From positions 2,232,001 through 2,296,000 of the forward strand of contig NZ_CP025118.1 of NCBI RefSeq assembly GCF_002831665.1: a stretch of DNA of 64,000 nucleotides. Reading direction: 5' to 3'. The position numbers and the translations under genes were made by a program. Positions 9,701-18,266 of the stretch are shown here, in pieces. A model generated the notes under the pieces. That model was not told where the DNA came from. It worked only from the letters and a program-made list of their open reading frames with translations, and did not search any database. Within the stretch, counting starts at the first letter, position 1, and each line of letters begins with the position of its first letter. This stretch comes from Lacinutrix sp. Bg11-31. GTDB lineage: Bacteria; Bacteroidota; Bacteroidia; Flavobacteriales; Flavobacteriaceae.

Positions 9701-11685
9701 CACTTCATCCATTCTTCGTTAACATAATTGAAAGCGCCATCTTTGTCTGTTTGAAAAATACCAACTGGTGCATTAGAAGATAATCGCCTAAATAATTGCT
9801 CGCTTTTTATTAATTCTTCTTCAGCTTTCTTACGTTCAGTAATATCTAATTGCATTCCTATATAACCAGATAAATTATTTTGAGCATCGTACGTGGCAAC
9901 AGTAGTTACAGATACATAGGTACACTTATTATTTTTACATAAAAATCTAAATTCATTTTCAAGTTCTTTATCTCCTGATAAAACATATGCTTCCCATTGT
10001 TTAGCGACTCTTTCTTTGTCTTCAGGATGAATATTTGCAGCCCAACCATAACCCATAGCTTCTTCATAAGATAACCCTGCATTTTCAAGCCACTTTTCAT
10101 TTACATAATTACAAGAACCGTTTGCGTCCGTTTGAAATATTCCGGTTGGCGCTTTAGATGTTAGCCCTCTAAAAAGTTGCTCACTATTTATTAACTTTTC
10201 TTCCGCTTCTTTACGTTTAGAAATATCTGAAGCAACAATACCTAGTGCTATTGGTTTATTTGTCTCTTTATGTTTAATTAAAAACCCAGACATTTCAATT
10301 GGTATTAAATCACCTGTTTTAAAATTTTTAAAGTGCGCTTCTCCATTCCAATATTGTTTACTAAAAATAGCAGGTAAATGTTTATTTACTATTATATCAT
10401 GATAATTCTCAGAGAAAAAATCTTTAATAGAAATTGGCAGTTTCTCATATGCTCCCAACCCTACTAATTGCCTACCATTATCATTTAAATAAATAGGGTC
10501 GCCTTCTAAGGTTGCCAAGCCAATAAAATCGTCACTAGTTTCTACTAAAGAACGTAGCATTTGATTATTAGCATCTGCCTTTTTTTGTTCTGTTATATCT
10601 GTAAAATAAATAGTTAAACCTTGTGGTGACGGATAAACTCTACTATTAATCCACCTACCTAACACTTCATGAAACTCTTCAATATATTGTGTTTCTTGGC
10701 TATTTAAAGCTTTGTAGTATGCATTATAAAAAGGTGTATTAATCCCTTGAGGTAATTCTGTCCATATATGTTTACCAATTAAACTTTCGGGTAACCTTCC
10801 AATAAACTCCCCTGCTTTTTTATTAACAAAAGTAAAACACCATTTAGTATCTAAAGATATAAACCCATCAGAAATATTATTTAAAGAAGCTTCTAATTGA
10901 GAGGCTATATTTTCTTCTAACTGCTGTTTCTCAGCCTTTATTTTTAAATATTCTTTTTCATACCTCAATATTGAAAAACCATTTCGCTCTTTATTAGGTG
11001 TTAAATAAGTATTACTTTTCTCATTATCTATATACTTTAAATAGACATATAAAACCAAAGAAAACACCAATGCGGCAAAAACATTAGCTACAACACTACC
11101 TAATAGCAAATTAACAAAATCAGCAGAACCATAATATAGTGTTACATTAAAAATAAGTGCATCAAAAACAAAAACTATAAATAACGAAATAAAGAGTATA
11201 AAAAAGAAATATTGTTTACTAGTTTTTGAAATTAAAAATTGATAGATTATTATCAATAGCAGAAAATCTAGTAGCAATAAAATAGTACCCAAAATGAAAT
11301 ATTTATCATTTATTAAAAAAGCAAATGATGACTCTATGTTGTCCAAATTTGGCATATGCGCAATACCAAACAATGCAGATAAAAGGAGGTTTGAAATGAT
11401 AATTCCTAAAATAAGAGCTCTAGCACTAGAAACACCTTCTTTAATATAGATTAATAAAACCGCAAATAGAAGAGAACTAAATATTACAACAGATACTGGG
11501 TAAATTGTTATTCCTTCTAAGTCGGTAAAACTTATCCTTGTAACCGAAAGCACCTGTAGGTATCTCACAGCACCCAAAAAAAGATAAAGAGGAGCTAAAC
11601 CTAATAATTTTCTAAGCTTAAACAACAAAAGGATACTAGAGGATATGAATAAAAACTCTACAAGTACTATAGTATATGTATTCAT
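6739..11685 (-). CDS. Multi-PAS membrane sensor histidine kinase
   Basis: A 1648-residue kinase. The first 225 residues hold about seven hydrophobic helices with short loops, typical of an integral-membrane sensor module. Nine PAS domains follow (about 262-1380); PAS 3 to 6 are close copies that each begin SEQLFR and carry NAPVGIF or a variant. The HisKA box SHELRTP places the phosphorylated histidine at H1429. The HATPase has an N-box near N1548 (NAIKFS), then DQGIG and GTGLGLAI. There is no attached receiver. It heads a three-gene locus with a receiver and a sigma54 activator, the likely partners. The ligand is unknown. The start MNTYTIV precedes the first helix directly and no better start is seen. 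Confidence 0.93.
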   Translation of the reverse strand: MNTYTIVLVEFLFISSSILLLFKLRKLLGLAPLYLFLGAVRYLQVLSVTRISFTDLEGITIYPVSVVIFSSLLFAVLLIYIKEGVSSARALILGIIISNLLLSALFGIAHMPNLDNIESSFAFLINDKYFILGTILLLLDFLLLIIIYQFLISKTSKQYFFFILFISLFIVFVFDALIFNVTLYYGSADFVNLLLGSVVANVFAALVFSLVLYVYLKYIDNEKSNTYLTPNKERNGFSILRYEKEYLKIKAEKQQLEENIASQLEASLNNISDGFISLDTKWCFTFVNKKAGEFIGRLPESLIGKHIWTELPQGINTPFYNAYYKALNSQETQYIEEFHEVLGRWINSRVYPSPQGLTIYFTDITEQKKADANNQMLRSLVETSDDFIGLATLEGDPIYLNDNGRQLVGLGAYEKLPISIKDFFSENYHDIIVNKHLPAIFSKQYWNGEAHFKNFKTGDLIPIEMSGFLIKHKETNKPIALGIVASDISKRKEAEEKLINSEQLFRGLTSKAPTGIFQTDANGSCNYVNEKWLENAGLSYEEAMGYGWAANIHPEDKERVAKQWEAYVLSGDKELENEFRFLCKNNKCTYVSVTTVATYDAQNNLSGYIGMQLDITERKKAEEELIKSEQLFRRLSSNAPVGIFQTDKDGAFNYVNEEWMKCSGLTFEEAMGFGWVEGLCSEDKERVINGWKAALLSGKNFTIDTRFVDKRGKKTWVSIKAVGLRDANKILYGYIGMQLDITERKKAEEKLINSEQLFRRLSANAPVGIFETDKEGVCNYVNQEWIKYSGLTFSESLGSGWLNAIHPEDRDRVLSEWEQAASSRNGFVSDFRLLNKNGNTKWLSAKSTSLYDSNNQLYGYIGTFVDVTERKEAVENLINSEQLFRRLSSNAPVGIFQTDKDGVCNYVNKEWIKYSGLNFDETLGFGWSNAIHPEDRDGVLKKWQSAISTETEFATDLRFLNEKKGITTWLSVKVVSLYNANKELYGYIGTLIDITNRKKSEEQIIKSEKYLENILNSIGDPVFVKDDKSRMLLVNNALCSMFGMSRDAIVGKTLAENVPLEERNRFLSNDKQVLLTGIENVIEETLSLGKKTSDIRTISTKKTRFIDNSGDKFIIGVIRDITERKKAEIELKESEEKFSKVFKSSVIGFSITDLDHVRVEVNDAMAKLLESTREHLLGKTGEESGVDVLNAAFYEQKNRFEEKIKKNGFLSNETVYRTLISGKKITTLVSVELIEIQGVPHFLSAAIDITDKENAEIALKENEEKFSKAFNSHAIGKAILNKEKKIIEVNEVLAGIVGFKREDLLGNIAEEIGLFNFDSEKNKENENKLWSEFSEKGYVSNIELKYLMKAERELYVLISLEALELNNEGHILLTIVDITEKKNIEKELEKHRNNLEELVRLRTSELEKEKVKAQSADLLKSAFLATMSHELRTPMNSIIGFTGILLKEFAGPLNTEQKKQLTMVKSSGQNLLGLINDVLDISKIEAGKLNMSISPFNYLTTLKNTIDFLLPQASKKGLVINSEIARIDITLNSDERRVEQVLLNLFSNAIKFSRQGTIIVKVDVIDNLLVTQIIDQGIGVSKKDLNKLFHPFIQLDGGLNRSHEGTGLGLAICKSLIEKLGGTIKVQSKLKEGSNFTFKLPLEPIDNK

Positions 11686-11956
11686 ATAATGATTTGGTTA
11701 AGCAAGGGGCTTAAAATACAATTTTAGTTTAAAACTAAAAAATAAATTTAAAAACTATAAATTAAAAAAAACAACACTAATTATTAGTCAACTACACAAA
11801 GCACAATACTATAATTCGAATGGAAACAATAAAAAAAGCACAAACTGTTTTTAACTGTTAAAAATAAGCATCTTAACAAGAAATTAAAACCAAAAACTTC
11901 TAATACTTACCCTTATTACGTAAAATAGATTAATTTAAATCGTGATTTTATTTTTA
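11686..11956. promoter_or_regulatory. Upstream region of the sensor kinase, with a 9-bp palindrome
   Basis: AT-rich and without a gene. It separates the kinase from the upstream gene on the same strand. TTTTAGTTT at 11722-11730 is mirrored by AAACTAAAA at 11732-11740, an inverted repeat with a one-base centre about 40 bases upstream of the kinase start. It could be an operator, but in such AT-rich sequence it may also be chance. Confidence 0.3.
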
Positions 11957-13501
11957 TTATGTTTTTTTCAAATATTTAGATCTAATAATTTGACTTACCG
12001 GTTTATTCTCTATTTTACTTTCTAACCAAGAAATAATATCTAAGTACAAAAACGCACGACGCTCATAAGGGTGATCTTCGTATGTTTTTAAAGTATCTCG
12101 TAAAGTTCTAAATGCGTTTTTTAAATCTTGAGGATAAAGACCCTGTAAGCCTTTAATAAATTTTATCATCTCCTTCTGTACTTCGTGAAGATCATTCATC
12201 TTAATTAAAAACTTATAAGTACTTCTTAGCAAAGCGTCTAAATGGTAATCTAATCCTGCTTCATAGTGCGCTACCAAATTTAGCACTCGAGAAAAACACA
12301 ACAAATCCTCTCGCATAGAAAGCGATTTATTAGAAATAATCTTATCTAAATATTTTATGCACTCCTTATTGTTACCAACTCCAAAATGCAAACTAGCAAA
12401 CTTGTAATAGAATATCATTGTATGATGCTCGTCTACCCTATCTTTAAATTGAATTAAATCTATTTCAATTTTAGGTATTAATGCTAACCCATCTTGAAAA
12501 CTACCATCTATAAAATGTTTATTTATATCATGAAAGTTAAGATACAGAAACGTTAATGACTGTACATTTTCGTCTTTTGGAAAACTTGACACTTCAATTC
12601 TTGATTTTAATTTTGAAAACGCTTCTAAAAATTTTGACTTGTTATTTATAAAGAAAATAGATTCTAACAAATAGTTACTTCCTTTTAAAAAGAATACAGG
12701 ATTCAAATTCACCATATCTGGATATTGATAAAATAAATCGACCCATTTTGAAGCGTATTTATAGCAATTTAAAAAATCTTGCATTAAAAAACTGTACCAT
12801 AAATGAGCTTGATAAAACCACAATTTTTCTCTAAAACCAACCTTAGATATCTTAAATTTTGGCAATCTATCCTTAAAATATTTGGTTACTTCATTGCTTT
12901 CTTGCTCATTTTTTACATAACCCGTTTTTAATATTATCCCATATAATTGAAGCGACAGGTTGGACAACTTACTAGTAATTACATTTAACTCGCTTAATTC
13001 TTTTGCCTGAATAGTAAGCTCATCTGCTCTAGTACTTATACTCCTAGTTATGTATTGTGCTTCAATAATTTTCTCTAGCTCTACAATTTCAAAGGCTAGA
13101 TTTTTTTCCTCATTAGCAATAGCAACATCTTTTGCTTTATCTAAAATTTTTAAACTCTGTTTATAAAGCCCCTTATGGTATAATATTGAAGCAAAATCTA
13201 ACTGCTCCCTAATTTGTAACCTAATATTTTGATGTGATGGGTTTAGTTTTAAGCTAATAAGAATCTGTTTATACAAATGTGCTTTTACATTTGCTAATTG
13301 CTGTTTTTTTATTTGGGTAGACTTTAATATAGAAGCCTCATCATAGTTTTTAGACTTGTCTAAAACTGTAAATAAGTTTAAAAATTTAGAATCGGAATTT
13401 ACACCCAATCTTCCAACATACAATTTGAATTGGCGTTTTTCAGACTTGTTTAAAGACTTAACTAAGGCGAATAAATTATCTTTTTGATCTTTAGTCATCA
13501 A
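11957..13501 (-). CDS. Conserved helical protein of unknown function
   Basis: 514 residues, almost entirely predicted helical, rich in Lys, Leu and Asn, with no signal peptide or membrane span. The pattern of paired amphipathic helices (for example ASILYHKGLYKQSLKILDKA) looks like tetratricopeptide-type repeats, so a scaffold or protein-binding role is plausible. I recognise the type as conserved in flavobacteria but know no function. It begins MMTKDQ, so either Met may be used (13501 or 13498). It is divergent from leuA across 145 bases, so the two promoters share that gap. It does not look foreign in base composition. Confidence 0.7.
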   Translation of the reverse strand: MMTKDQKDNLFALVKSLNKSEKRQFKLYVGRLGVNSDSKFLNLFTVLDKSKNYDEASILKSTQIKKQQLANVKAHLYKQILISLKLNPSHQNIRLQIREQLDFASILYHKGLYKQSLKILDKAKDVAIANEEKNLAFEIVELEKIIEAQYITRSISTRADELTIQAKELSELNVITSKLSNLSLQLYGIILKTGYVKNEQESNEVTKYFKDRLPKFKISKVGFREKLWFYQAHLWYSFLMQDFLNCYKYASKWVDLFYQYPDMVNLNPVFFLKGSNYLLESIFFINNKSKFLEAFSKLKSRIEVSSFPKDENVQSLTFLYLNFHDINKHFIDGSFQDGLALIPKIEIDLIQFKDRVDEHHTMIFYYKFASLHFGVGNNKECIKYLDKIISNKSLSMREDLLCFSRVLNLVAHYEAGLDYHLDALLRSTYKFLIKMNDLHEVQKEMIKFIKGLQGLYPQDLKNAFRTLRDTLKTYEDHPYERRAFLYLDIISWLESKIENKPVSQIIRSKYLKKT

Positions 13502-13646
13502 CTAATAACTGCTTTAAGTAATTGATTACTAGTATTTTATGCTCTATTTTAAAGATTGAACATCGTAACACTATAAATTGTGATTACTAGTAACGAATAA
13601 CCAAAGTATAAATTAGTCTTTCAATAGAAAAATAAAACACCCTTAA

Positions 13647-14822
13647 ATGTCAAATAATAACATACAAATTTTCGATACAACGCTTCGTGATGGAGAACAA
13701 GTTCCTGGTTGCAAACTAAATACTGAACAAAAAGTAGTCATCGCAGCACAATTAGATTTATTAGGAGTGGATGTTATAGAAGCTGGCTTTCCTGTCTCTA
13801 GTCCAGGTGATTTTAAATCTGTTGAAGCGATTTCAAAAATAGTAAAAAACGCAACTGTTTGTGGTTTAACACGAGCTGTAGAAAATGACATAAAAGTGGC
13901 TTCGGAAGCATTAAAACATGCTAAAAAACCGAGAATACATACTGGTATTGGGACTTCAGATTCTCATATTGTTCATAAATTCAAATCTAATAGAGAAACA
14001 ATTATCGAGCGTGCTTTTCAAGCCGTAAAGTATGCTAAGTCTTTTGTTGAAGATGTTGAGTTTTATGCAGAAGATGCTGGTCGTACAGAAAACGAATACC
14101 TAGCCAGAGTTTGCGAAGCAGCGATAAAAGCTGGAGCAACAGTATTAAATATTCCAGACACAACAGGTTACTGCTTACCAAGTGAATATGGTGCAAAAAT
14201 TAAATACTTAAAAGAAAACGTAAAAGGTATTGAAAAAGCTATTTTATCTTGTCATTGCCATAACGATTTAGGCTTAGCAACTGCAAATTCTATTGAAGGT
14301 GTAATAAATGGAGCAAGACAAATTGAGTGTACTATTAATGGTATTGGAGAACGTGCAGGAAATACAGCTTTAGAAGAAGTTGTTATGGTTTTAAAACAAC
14401 ATCCTTATCTTAATTTAGATACTAATATTAAAACCGAAATGTTATACGGAATGAGCCAGTTGGTCTCAGATAGCATGGGAATTTACACGCAACCTAACAA
14501 AGCAATTGTTGGCGCAAATGCTTTTGCCCACAGTTCTGGAATTCACCAAGATGGTGTGATTAAAAACCGCGAAACTTACGAAATTATAAACCCTAAAGAT
14601 GTTGGCGTAACAGAATCTGCTATTGTTTTAACAGCAAGAAGCGGTCGTGCTGCTTTAGCTTACAGAGCTAAAAATGTTGGTTACGAATTAACCAAGCTAC
14701 AATTAGATGATGTTTATGCAAATTTTTTAAGCTTTGCAGATAGAAAGAAAGAAGTAAACGATAAAGATATTCACCAAATTATCGAAACTAGTAACATGTA
14801 TAGAGAAATTATATCTGCCTAA
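13647..14822 (+). CDS. leuA: 2-isopropylmalate synthase, short form
   Basis: Condenses acetyl-CoA with 2-oxoisovalerate, the first step of leucine synthesis. At 391 residues it is a DRE-TIM-type barrel: [13 protein letters not shown] (R14, D15), metal-binding H203/H205 in CHCHNDLGL, and the glycine-rich [13 protein letters not shown]. The common bacterial enzyme is about 510-520 residues with a C-terminal leucine-binding regulatory domain. Here the protein ends shortly after the helical subdomain, so that domain is absent. Homocitrate or citramalate synthase would be alternatives by fold alone, but leuC, leuD and leuB follow directly. The start ATG at 13647 places the catalytic motif at the expected distance. 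Confidence 0.93.
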   Translation: MSNNNIQIFDTTLRDGEQVPGCKLNTEQKVVIAAQLDLLGVDVIEAGFPVSSPGDFKSVEAISKIVKNATVCGLTRAVENDIKVASEALKHAKKPRIHTGIGTSDSHIVHKFKSNRETIIERAFQAVKYAKSFVEDVEFYAEDAGRTENEYLARVCEAAIKAGATVLNIPDTTGYCLPSEYGAKIKYLKENVKGIEKAILSCHCHNDLGLATANSIEGVINGARQIECTINGIGERAGNTALEEVVMVLKQHPYLNLDTNIKTEMLYGMSQLVSDSMGIYTQPNKAIVGANAFAHSSGIHQDGVIKNRETYEIINPKDVGVTESAIVLTARSGRAALAYRAKNVGYELTKLQLDDVYANFLSFADRKKEVNDKDIHQIIETSNMYREIISA

Positions 14823-14830
14823 TTAAATTA

Positions 14831-14855
14831 GATTTCTGCCTATGCAGGAATAACA
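14831..14855. repeat. Short hairpin repeat between leuA and leuC
   Basis: CTGC and GCAG arms around a small loop, ending in GAATAACA. It belongs to the same style of intercistronic hairpin as 42012-42036 (CCTGCCTTCGCAGG followed by AATGACA). Confidence 0.5.
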
Positions 14856-14859
14856 AAAT

Positions 14860-16260
14860 ATGAGTAAAAAAACATTATTCGATAAAGTCTGGGATGCACA
14901 CGTGGTCGACAGTATAGAAAACGGTCCACAGATACTTTATATAGACAAACACTTAATACACGAAGTAACAAGCCCGCAAGCTTTTAATGAATTAGAAGAT
15001 CGCGGAATTGCTGTTTTTAGACCAAATCAAATTGTAGCAACTGCAGATCACAACACACCAACAGAAAATCAACATTTGCCAATTAAGGACTTACAGTCTA
15101 GAAATCAATTAGAGCAACTGTCTACAAACTGTAAAAAAAACAATATTACACTATACGAATTAGGGCACAAATACAATGGTATTGTACACGTAATGGCTCC
15201 AGAGCTAGGATTTACACAACCAGGAATGACAATGGTTTGTGGAGATAGCCACACCTCAACACATGGTGCTTTTGGTACTATCGCTTTTGGTATTGGAACT
15301 AGCCAAGTAGCACAGGTTTTTGCAAGCCAATGCCTACTACTTACAAAACCAAAAAGCTTACGAGTTACCGTTAATGGCAAGCTTAAAAATGGCGTATTAC
15401 CTAAAGATGTTATTCTTTATATTATATCAAAATTAGGCACCAATTCTGGTACTGGTTATTTTTGTGAGTATGCAGGAGATGTTTTTGAAAACATGACTAT
15501 GGAAGGCAGAATGACAGTTTGTAATATGAGTATAGAAATGGGAGCTCGTGGTGGCATGATTGCTCCAGACCAAACTACTTTCGATTATGTTCAAGGACGC
15601 GAATACGCACCAAAAGGAGATGCTTTCGATAAAAAAGTAGCTTATTGGAAAACATTACCAACAGACGAAGGTGCTGCTTTTGATAAAGAATACACTTTTG
15701 ATGCTGAAGATATAGAACCTATGATTACCTACGGAACAAATCCAGGTATGGGAATTAAAATCTCAGAAAACATCCCAAATAATAAAGACACTTCATTTGT
15801 AAAGTCTTTAGAGTACATGAATTTTGAAGCTGGCGAAAGCTTAATTAACAAGCAAATAAATTATGTATTTATTGGTAGTTGCACCAACTCTAGAATCGAA
15901 GATTTTAGAGTAGCAGCAAAATATATAGATGGTAAACAAAAAGCAGATAATGTAACTGCATGGTTGGTTCCTGGAAGCAAGCAAGTAGAAACACAAATTA
16001 TTAACGAAGGCCTAAAAGACATTTTTGATGCTGCTGGATTCGAGCTAAGGCAACCTGGTTGCTCTGCTTGTTTAGCAATGAACGACGATAAAATACCACA
16101 AGGCGAATATTGCGTATCAACTTCAAATAGAAATTTTGAGGGCAGACAAGGTCAAGGTTCTAGAACCATTTTAGCAAGCCCTTTAGTAGCAGCTGCAGCA
16201 GCAATTGCTGGAAAAATAGTAGATGTAACAGAAAATATTGAAACATTAGAATTCGCATAG
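14860..16260 (+). CDS. leuC: 3-isopropylmalate dehydratase large subunit
   Basis: With LeuD it isomerises 2-isopropylmalate to 3-isopropylmalate through an aconitase-type 4Fe-4S cluster. 466 residues, the usual family length. Cluster cysteines are visible in [12 protein letters not shown] and in GCSACLAMN. The substrate region [14 protein letters not shown] and the C-terminal [10 protein letters not shown] are typical. It starts 37 bases after leuA, with a small hairpin in the gap, and its stop lies one base before the leuD start. Confidence 0.97.
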   Translation: MSKKTLFDKVWDAHVVDSIENGPQILYIDKHLIHEVTSPQAFNELEDRGIAVFRPNQIVATADHNTPTENQHLPIKDLQSRNQLEQLSTNCKKNNITLYELGHKYNGIVHVMAPELGFTQPGMTMVCGDSHTSTHGAFGTIAFGIGTSQVAQVFASQCLLLTKPKSLRVTVNGKLKNGVLPKDVILYIISKLGTNSGTGYFCEYAGDVFENMTMEGRMTVCNMSIEMGARGGMIAPDQTTFDYVQGREYAPKGDAFDKKVAYWKTLPTDEGAAFDKEYTFDAEDIEPMITYGTNPGMGIKISENIPNNKDTSFVKSLEYMNFEAGESLINKQINYVFIGSCTNSRIEDFRVAAKYIDGKQKADNVTAWLVPGSKQVETQIINEGLKDIFDAAGFELRQPGCSACLAMNDDKIPQGEYCVSTSNRNFEGRQGQGSRTILASPLVAAAAAIAGKIVDVTENIETLEFA

Positions 16261-16261
16261 C

Positions 16262-16843
16262 ATGGAAAAATTTACAACATTAACATCGAGAGCAATACCT
16301 TTAGATATTGCGAATGTAGATACAGACCAAATTATTCCTGCGCGTTTTTTAAAAGCGACAGATAAAAAAGGTTTTGGAGATAACGTTTTTAGAGATTGGC
16401 GTTATAATAAAGATGGCTCTGAAAATTCTAAATTCTCTTTAAACAATACAAATTACTCTGGAAGCATATTAGTTGCTGGAGATAATTTTGGTTGCGGCTC
16501 TAGTCGTGAGCATGCAGCGTGGGCTTTAGTTGGTTATGGCCTTAAAGTAATTGTATCTAGCTTTTTCGCAGATATTTTTAAAGGAAATGCACTTAACAAT
16601 GGATTGTTACCTGTTCAGGTTACCGAGGATTTTTTAAATAAATTACTAAATACAGTAAAAAACAATCCTGACACAAAAATTATAGTTAATTTAGAATTAC
16701 AAACTATTTCTGCAGGTGATAAATTGGAAACTTTTGACATTGACCCATACAAAAAAACATGTATGATTAATGGTTACGACGACATCGATTACTTGCTTAG
16801 TAAAAAGACAGAGATTGAAGCGTTTGAAAATGCACTTGGTTAA
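16262..16843 (+). CDS. leuD: 3-isopropylmalate dehydratase small subunit
   Basis: 193 residues. The partner of LeuC contributes the swivel domain. The signature [17 protein letters not shown] is intact, as is [13 protein letters not shown] near the N-terminus. The one-base gap to leuC points to tight co-translation. The operon continues to leuB after a 139-base gap that holds a repeat element. Confidence 0.97.
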   Translation: MEKFTTLTSRAIPLDIANVDTDQIIPARFLKATDKKGFGDNVFRDWRYNKDGSENSKFSLNNTNYSGSILVAGDNFGCGSSREHAAWALVGYGLKVIVSSFFADIFKGNALNNGLLPVQVTEDFLNKLLNTVKNNPDTKIIVNLELQTISAGDKLETFDIDPYKKTCMINGYDDIDYLLSKKTEIEAFENALG

Positions 16844-16848
16844 TTAGT

Positions 16849-16923
16849 GCGTTAAGGATAGAACGGCATGTTTGAGCTCCTTGAAAAGAGCGAGTAGTGA
16901 AAGCCTGACCTTTAGGTAACGCC
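16849..16923. repeat. GCGTTA...TAACGC intergenic repeat element, copy 1
   Basis: A 75-base element between leuD and leuB. Its ends are inverted: GCGTTA at 16849-16854 and TAACGC at 16917-16922. The reverse complement aligns with 37264-37391: both start GGCGTTACC, continue with a GTC...GCTTTC block, and end TGCCGTTC...TAACGC. It is GC-richer than its surroundings and folds as a hairpin. Confidence 0.75.
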
Positions 16924-16982
16924 AAAAAAATATAATAATAAAAATATTTCCATTTACATGGAAATAAAAAAATAAATTTTCT

Positions 16983-18101
16983 ATGAAATTAAACATTGCA
17001 GTTTTACCAGGAGATGGCATTGGTCCAGAAGTAACCAAGCAAGCGATTAAAGTTTTAAAAGCAATTGCTTTAGAATTTGACCATACGTTTTTATTTAAAG
17101 AAGCATTGGTTGGTGCAGTTGCTATAGACGAACACAACAATCCTTTACCAGATAACACTTTAGAGCTTTGCAAAACGAGTGACGCTATTTTATTTGGCGC
17201 TATTGGTCATCCAAAATACGACAACGATCCAAGTGCTAAAGTGAGACCAGAACAAGGCTTACTTAAACTTAGAAAAGAATTAGGCTTATATGCAAATATT
17301 AGACCTGTAAAAGCATACGATACGTTACTAGACAAATCGCCTTTAAAAAGAGAGATTATTGAAGGCACAGATATTAGTATTTATAGAGAATTAACTGGTG
17401 GCATCTATTTTGGTGAAAAGAAACTAAGTGAAGATGGAAATACAGCTTCAGATTTATGTGAGTATTCTCGTGGAGAGATTGAACGCATTGCGCACCTAGC
17501 TTTTAAAGCTGCGCAAAGCAGAAGCAAAAAAGTAACATTGGTTGACAAAGCTAACGTTTTAGAAACATCGCGTTTATGGCGAAGAGTTGTTACCGAACTA
17601 GCAACGCAATATCCAGATGTAACATTAGAATATTTATTTGTTGATAATGCTGCTATGCAAATGATTTTAAACCCAAAACAGTTTGATGTTATTTTAACCG
17701 AAAACTTATTTGGCGATATAATTAGCGATGAAGCTAGTGTTACTGGTGGTTCTATTGGCTTATTAGCTTCAGCTTCGGTTGGAGACAAATATGCAATGTT
17801 CGAACCTATTCATGGATCGTATCCACAAGCAACTGGAAAAGGCATTGCTAATCCTGTAGCTTCTATTTTAAGTGCTACTATGTTATTGGAGCATTTTGAT
17901 TTACATGAAGAGGCAGAATTAATTAAAGAGGCTGTAGAAAAATCTCTAAAACTGAATGTTACTACTCCAGATTTAAATACTATTTACGATAACGTTTCTA
18001 CTTCTAAAGTTGGTGATTTTATTGCAGATTTTATTAGCAATCCTAAAGATTCGAACCTTAATTTTACAAATATCCATTTAGGACAATCCACAATTATTTA
18101 A
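16983..18101 (+). CDS. leuB: 3-isopropylmalate dehydrogenase
   Basis: Oxidatively decarboxylates 3-isopropylmalate with NAD+. 372 residues. LPGDGIGPEV at the N-terminus, the substrate arginines in LLKLRKELGLYANIRP, the metal aspartates in NLFGDIISDEAS, and the NAD loop EPIHGSYPQATGKGIANP are all present. The last 20 or so residues (after KVGDFIADFIS) form a tail longer than usual. Its final bases, 18070-18099, are nearly repeated after gltD (30107-30136). Last gene of the leu operon. Confidence 0.96.
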   Translation: MKLNIAVLPGDGIGPEVTKQAIKVLKAIALEFDHTFLFKEALVGAVAIDEHNNPLPDNTLELCKTSDAILFGAIGHPKYDNDPSAKVRPEQGLLKLRKELGLYANIRPVKAYDTLLDKSPLKREIIEGTDISIYRELTGGIYFGEKKLSEDGNTASDLCEYSRGEIERIAHLAFKAAQSRSKKVTLVDKANVLETSRLWRRVVTELATQYPDVTLEYLFVDNAAMQMILNPKQFDVILTENLFGDIISDEASVTGGSIGLLASASVGDKYAMFEPIHGSYPQATGKGIANPVASILSATMLLEHFDLHEEAELIKEAVEKSLKLNVTTPDLNTIYDNVSTSKVGDFIADFISNPKDSNLNFTNIHLGQSTII

Positions 18102-18141
18102 GTTACAGCTTTTAAAGCAATTAAAGAATAACATATATTTT

Positions 18142-18181
18142 AATCCTTTTTATTTGAGAATTCTCAAATAAAAAGGGATTA
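18142..18181 (+). terminator. Long perfect palindrome after leuB
   Basis: ATTTGAGAA at 18151-18159 abuts its complement TTCTCAAAT; arms extend outward through T-runs to AATCC/GGGATT with one unpaired base. About 19 base pairs with almost no loop. It closes the leu operon, probably as a terminator or 3'-end stabiliser. Confidence 0.7.
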
Positions 18182-18266
18182 ATTTGGAAATTTGTAATTA
18201 ACACGTGGTTCCTATTTATTCTAGAAATACTTCACTATTTTTAATTTCATTTTTCACAATAAAACA

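Noticed and set aside
9906..10100. 64-residue minus-strand frame inside the kinase gene
   Set aside because: An alternative frame within a PAS repeat of the large kinase; no independent coding evidence.
13502..13646. Search for a leucine leader peptide before leuA
   Set aside because: The only short ATG frame (MLYFKD) has one Leu, and there is no terminator hairpin, so leader control is not supported.
16844..17173. 109-residue frame on the minus strand over the leuD-leuB gap
   Set aside because: Mostly a shadow of leuB; the remainder is the GCGTTA repeat element. No start context or family signature.
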